A DNA stretch of 5,993 nt, taken from contig NZ_UQYC01000091.1 of NCBI RefSeq assembly GCF_900545205.1, forward strand, positions 1 through 5,993. The letters are read 5' to 3'. The notes below the pieces were generated by a model. That model saw nothing but the letters and a program-made list of their open reading frames with translations, made no database searches and was not told where the DNA came from. Made by a program: the position numbers and the translations under genes. The DNA comes from an uncultured Veillonella sp. (GTDB taxonomy: Bacteria > Bacillota > Negativicutes > Veillonellales > Veillonellaceae). Positions 4,067 to 5,993 of the stretch are shown piece by piece; positions within the stretch are counted from its first letter, which is position 1; each line of letters starts with the position of its first letter.

Positions 4067-5993
4067 ATGGCTATACAACGATTATTCGTAACAAAACGAG
4101 AATCTTTCAACCAAGAAGCACAACGCATGTTACAAACCTTACAACAGGAATTATCTATGCCTGCTACAGGGGTAACCATCTACGAGCGTTATGATATCGA
4201 ACATGTAGATGCAAAAGATTTAGAGGCTGCAAAAAACCTTATCTTCTCCGAGCCTCCTGTAGATACAGTCTTAGAAGAAATCCCAGCTGCACAAGGTTTC
4301 GTTTTCGCTGTTGAATATGTACCAGGTCAATACGATCAACGTGCTGACAGTGCTGAGCAATGTATTTCCATGCTCACTCTTACATCTGGCCACATCGTTC
4401 GATGTGCTCGTGTATTCGCCATCGAAGGTACTTTCACAAAAGAACAAGAAGAGGCCATTAAAGCGTACTACATTAACCCAGTAGATTCCCGCGAAGCGAG
4501 TCTTGAATTACCAACTACATTGGCCCTTGAATTAGAAGATCCTAAACCAGTGGCAACAATCGACGGTTTTACAGACATGAGCGATGCTGATTTAGAAACT
4601 CTCATCGATAGCTATGGTCTCGCTATGACATTGGCAGACCTCAAATTAATTAAGCAACAATATGCAGAAGTAGAACACCGCAATCCTACCATTACAGAAA
4701 TTCGCCTCTTCGACACCTATTGGTCCGACCACTGCCGCCACACTACATTTATGACGGAATTAACGGATATTACCATTGAGGATAGTCGTTTCACAGGTGC
4801 AGTAAAAGAAGCCCTTGAAGAATACATGGAAGGCCGTGCTGAACTATATACAACTAAGAAAAAGGCTCGCTCCCTCATGGACATGGCAACACTAGCAGTT
4901 AAAGAATTGCGTCATGCAGGCGGTTTAACAAATCTTGATGAATCCGATGAAATCAATGCATGTACAATCATTATTCCTGTTGATGTAAACGGCAAAACTG
5001 AAGAATGGTTGTTATTATTTAAAAACGAAACTCATAACCACCCTACTGAAATCGAACCATTTGGTGGCGCTGCAACGTGCTTAGGTGGCTGTATCCGCGA
5101 TCCATTGAGCGGTCGTGCTTATGTATACCAAGCTATGCGCGTTACAGGCGCTGGCGACCCTCATACTAGCCTTGAAGATACATTAGAAGGCAAATTACCA
5201 CAAAAGAAAATTACCCAAGAAGCTGCTCGTGGCTACTCCTCTTACGGCAACCAAATCGGCCTTGCTACAGGTGAAGTAAAAGAATATTACCATCCTGGTT
5301 ATGTGGCTAAACGCATGGAAATCGGTGCGGTTATTGGCGCTGCACCTCGTAATCAAGTACGTCGTGAAGTACCAGTCGCAGGCGATGTAGTAGTATTACT
5401 AGGCGGCAAAACTGGCCGCGATGGCTGTGGTGGCGCTACTGGTTCCTCTAAAGAACATACCGTAGAGTCCCTTTCCACATGTGGCGCAGAGGTTCAAAAA
5501 GGCAACGCCCTTACAGAACGTAAAATTCAACGTCTCTTCCGTCGCGGTGAAGTAACAACGCTTATTAAACGTTGTAATGACTTTGGTGCAGGCGGTGTAT
5601 CCGTTGCTATCGGTGAATTAACAGATGGTGTAACAATCAATCTTGATTTAGTTCCTAAAAAATACGCTGGCCTTGACGGTACAGAGCTAGCCATTTCTGA
5701 ATCTCAAGAACGTATGGCTTGCGTCATCGCCGCAGCTGATGTAGATGCGTTCAAAGCCTACTGCGACGAAGAAAATTTAGAATGTACAATTGTAGCTGAT
5801 GTAACTGATACAAATCGCCTTATCATGAACTGGAATGGCGAAACAATCGTAGATATCAGCCGCGACTTCTTAAATACAAATGGTGCAAGTCAACAGCAGG
5901 AAGCTATTGTAACAGCTCCAACGGATCGTTCTTACTTCTTACGTGGTTCTTCTAGTGCAGAGAACTTCAAAGAGAAATGGCTTGCAGCCGTAT
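4067..5993 (+). CDS. purL: FGAM synthase PurL, single-chain form, N-terminal 642 codons
   Basis: Phosphoribosylformylglycinamidine synthase: turns FGAR, glutamine and ATP into FGAM in the fourth step of de novo purine synthesis. The frame is open from the ATG at 4067 (AGGAGG at 4056-4061, 5 bases before) to the right edge. The N-terminal PurS-like part carries FAVEYVPGQYDQRADSA (80-96), a mark of the long Gram-positive/clostridial type. A linker follows, with DTYWSDHCRHTTF at 216-228 and KNETHNHPTEIEPFGG at 319-334, which bind ATP and substrate. GGKTGRDGCGG spans 446-456, CNDFGAGG 503-510 and the DGTELAISESQERM segment ends at 550. Single-chain forms run to roughly 1,240-1,300 residues and end in a glutamine amidotransferase domain, so about half, including the catalytic Cys-His-Glu glutaminase, is off the window. 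No frameshift or missing motif is seen. Expression probably depends on the divergent LysR region. Confidence 0.96.
   Translation, partial: MAIQRLFVTKRESFNQEAQRMLQTLQQELSMPATGVTIYERYDIEHVDAKDLEAAKNLIFSEPPVDTVLEEIPAAQGFVFAVEYVPGQYDQRADSAEQCISMLTLTSGHIVRCARVFAIEGTFTKEQEEAIKAYYINPVDSREASLELPTTLALELEDPKPVATIDGFTDMSDADLETLIDSYGLAMTLADLKLIKQQYAEVEHRNPTITEIRLFDTYWSDHCRHTTFMTELTDITIEDSRFTGAVKEALEEYMEGRAELYTTKKKARSLMDMATLAVKELRHAGGLTNLDESDEINACTIIIPVDVNGKTEEWLLLFKNETHNHPTEIEPFGGAATCLGGCIRDPLSGRAYVYQAMRVTGAGDPHTSLEDTLEGKLPQKKITQEAARGYSSYGNQIGLATGEVKEYYHPGYVAKRMEIGAVIGAAPRNQVRREVPVAGDVVVLLGGKTGRDGCGGATGSSKEHTVESLSTCGAEVQKGNALTERKIQRLFRRGEVTTLIKRCNDFGAGGVSVAIGELTDGVTINLDLVPKKYAGLDGTELAISESQERMACVIAAADVDAFKAYCDEENLECTIVADVTDTNRLIMNWNGETIVDISRDFLNTNGASQQQEAIVTAPTDRSYFLRGSSSAENFKEKWLAAV

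Noticed and set aside
3994..4179. Minus-strand ORF of 61 codons over the start of purL
   Set aside because: Antisense to the purL start and promoter, with no ribosome binding site.

Overview
The window is 5,993 bases of A+T-rich bacterial DNA devoted mainly to purine metabolism. Protein character points to a Firmicute-type genome: Xpt closely resembles the Bacillus protein, PurL is the single-chain Gram-positive/clostridial type, ribosome binding sites are strong AGGAGG-like, and terminators are intrinsic. My best guess is a member of the Negativicutes such as Veillonella. This is recognition of style rather than a database result.

Layout from left to right. Positions 1-853, minus strand, hold purE followed by the first 33 codons of purC, behind their own promoter. 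Between promoter and purE lies a 30-codon leader ORF with an excellent ribosome binding site. Its last third contains an intrinsic terminator hairpin and its stop codon touches the purE ribosome binding site. This looks like a transcription attenuator of the pyrBI type placed on a purine operon, and it is the most interesting item in the window. Positions 860-1047 are A+T-rich upstream DNA with several TTCGAA/CCGAAC elements. Positions 1041-2801, minus strand, form an operon of xpt (xanthine salvage) and two tandem, mutually related small proteins of YbjN-like character, closed by a strong terminator. Two candidate promoters precede xpt, and no guanine riboswitch is visible. Positions 2829-3787, minus strand, hold a complete LysR-type regulator with its own terminator. 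Positions 3788-4066 are a divergent regulatory region with several dyads and short repeats. From 4067 to the right edge, plus strand, runs purL, encoding the long single-chain FGAM synthase and cut at codon 642.

How the parts work together: PurL (step 4), PurE (step 6) and PurC (step 7) belong to de novo IMP synthesis, while Xpt salvages xanthine to XMP. The window therefore joins de novo and salvage genes in separately promoted units. Regulation appears to differ by unit: attenuation plus possible PurBox-like elements at purE; a CCC-A/T-TAGGG palindrome near both the xpt and purL promoters; and a LysR regulator divergent from purL. The regulatory links are inference. No rRNA, tRNA, CRISPR array, insertion sequence or phage gene was seen.
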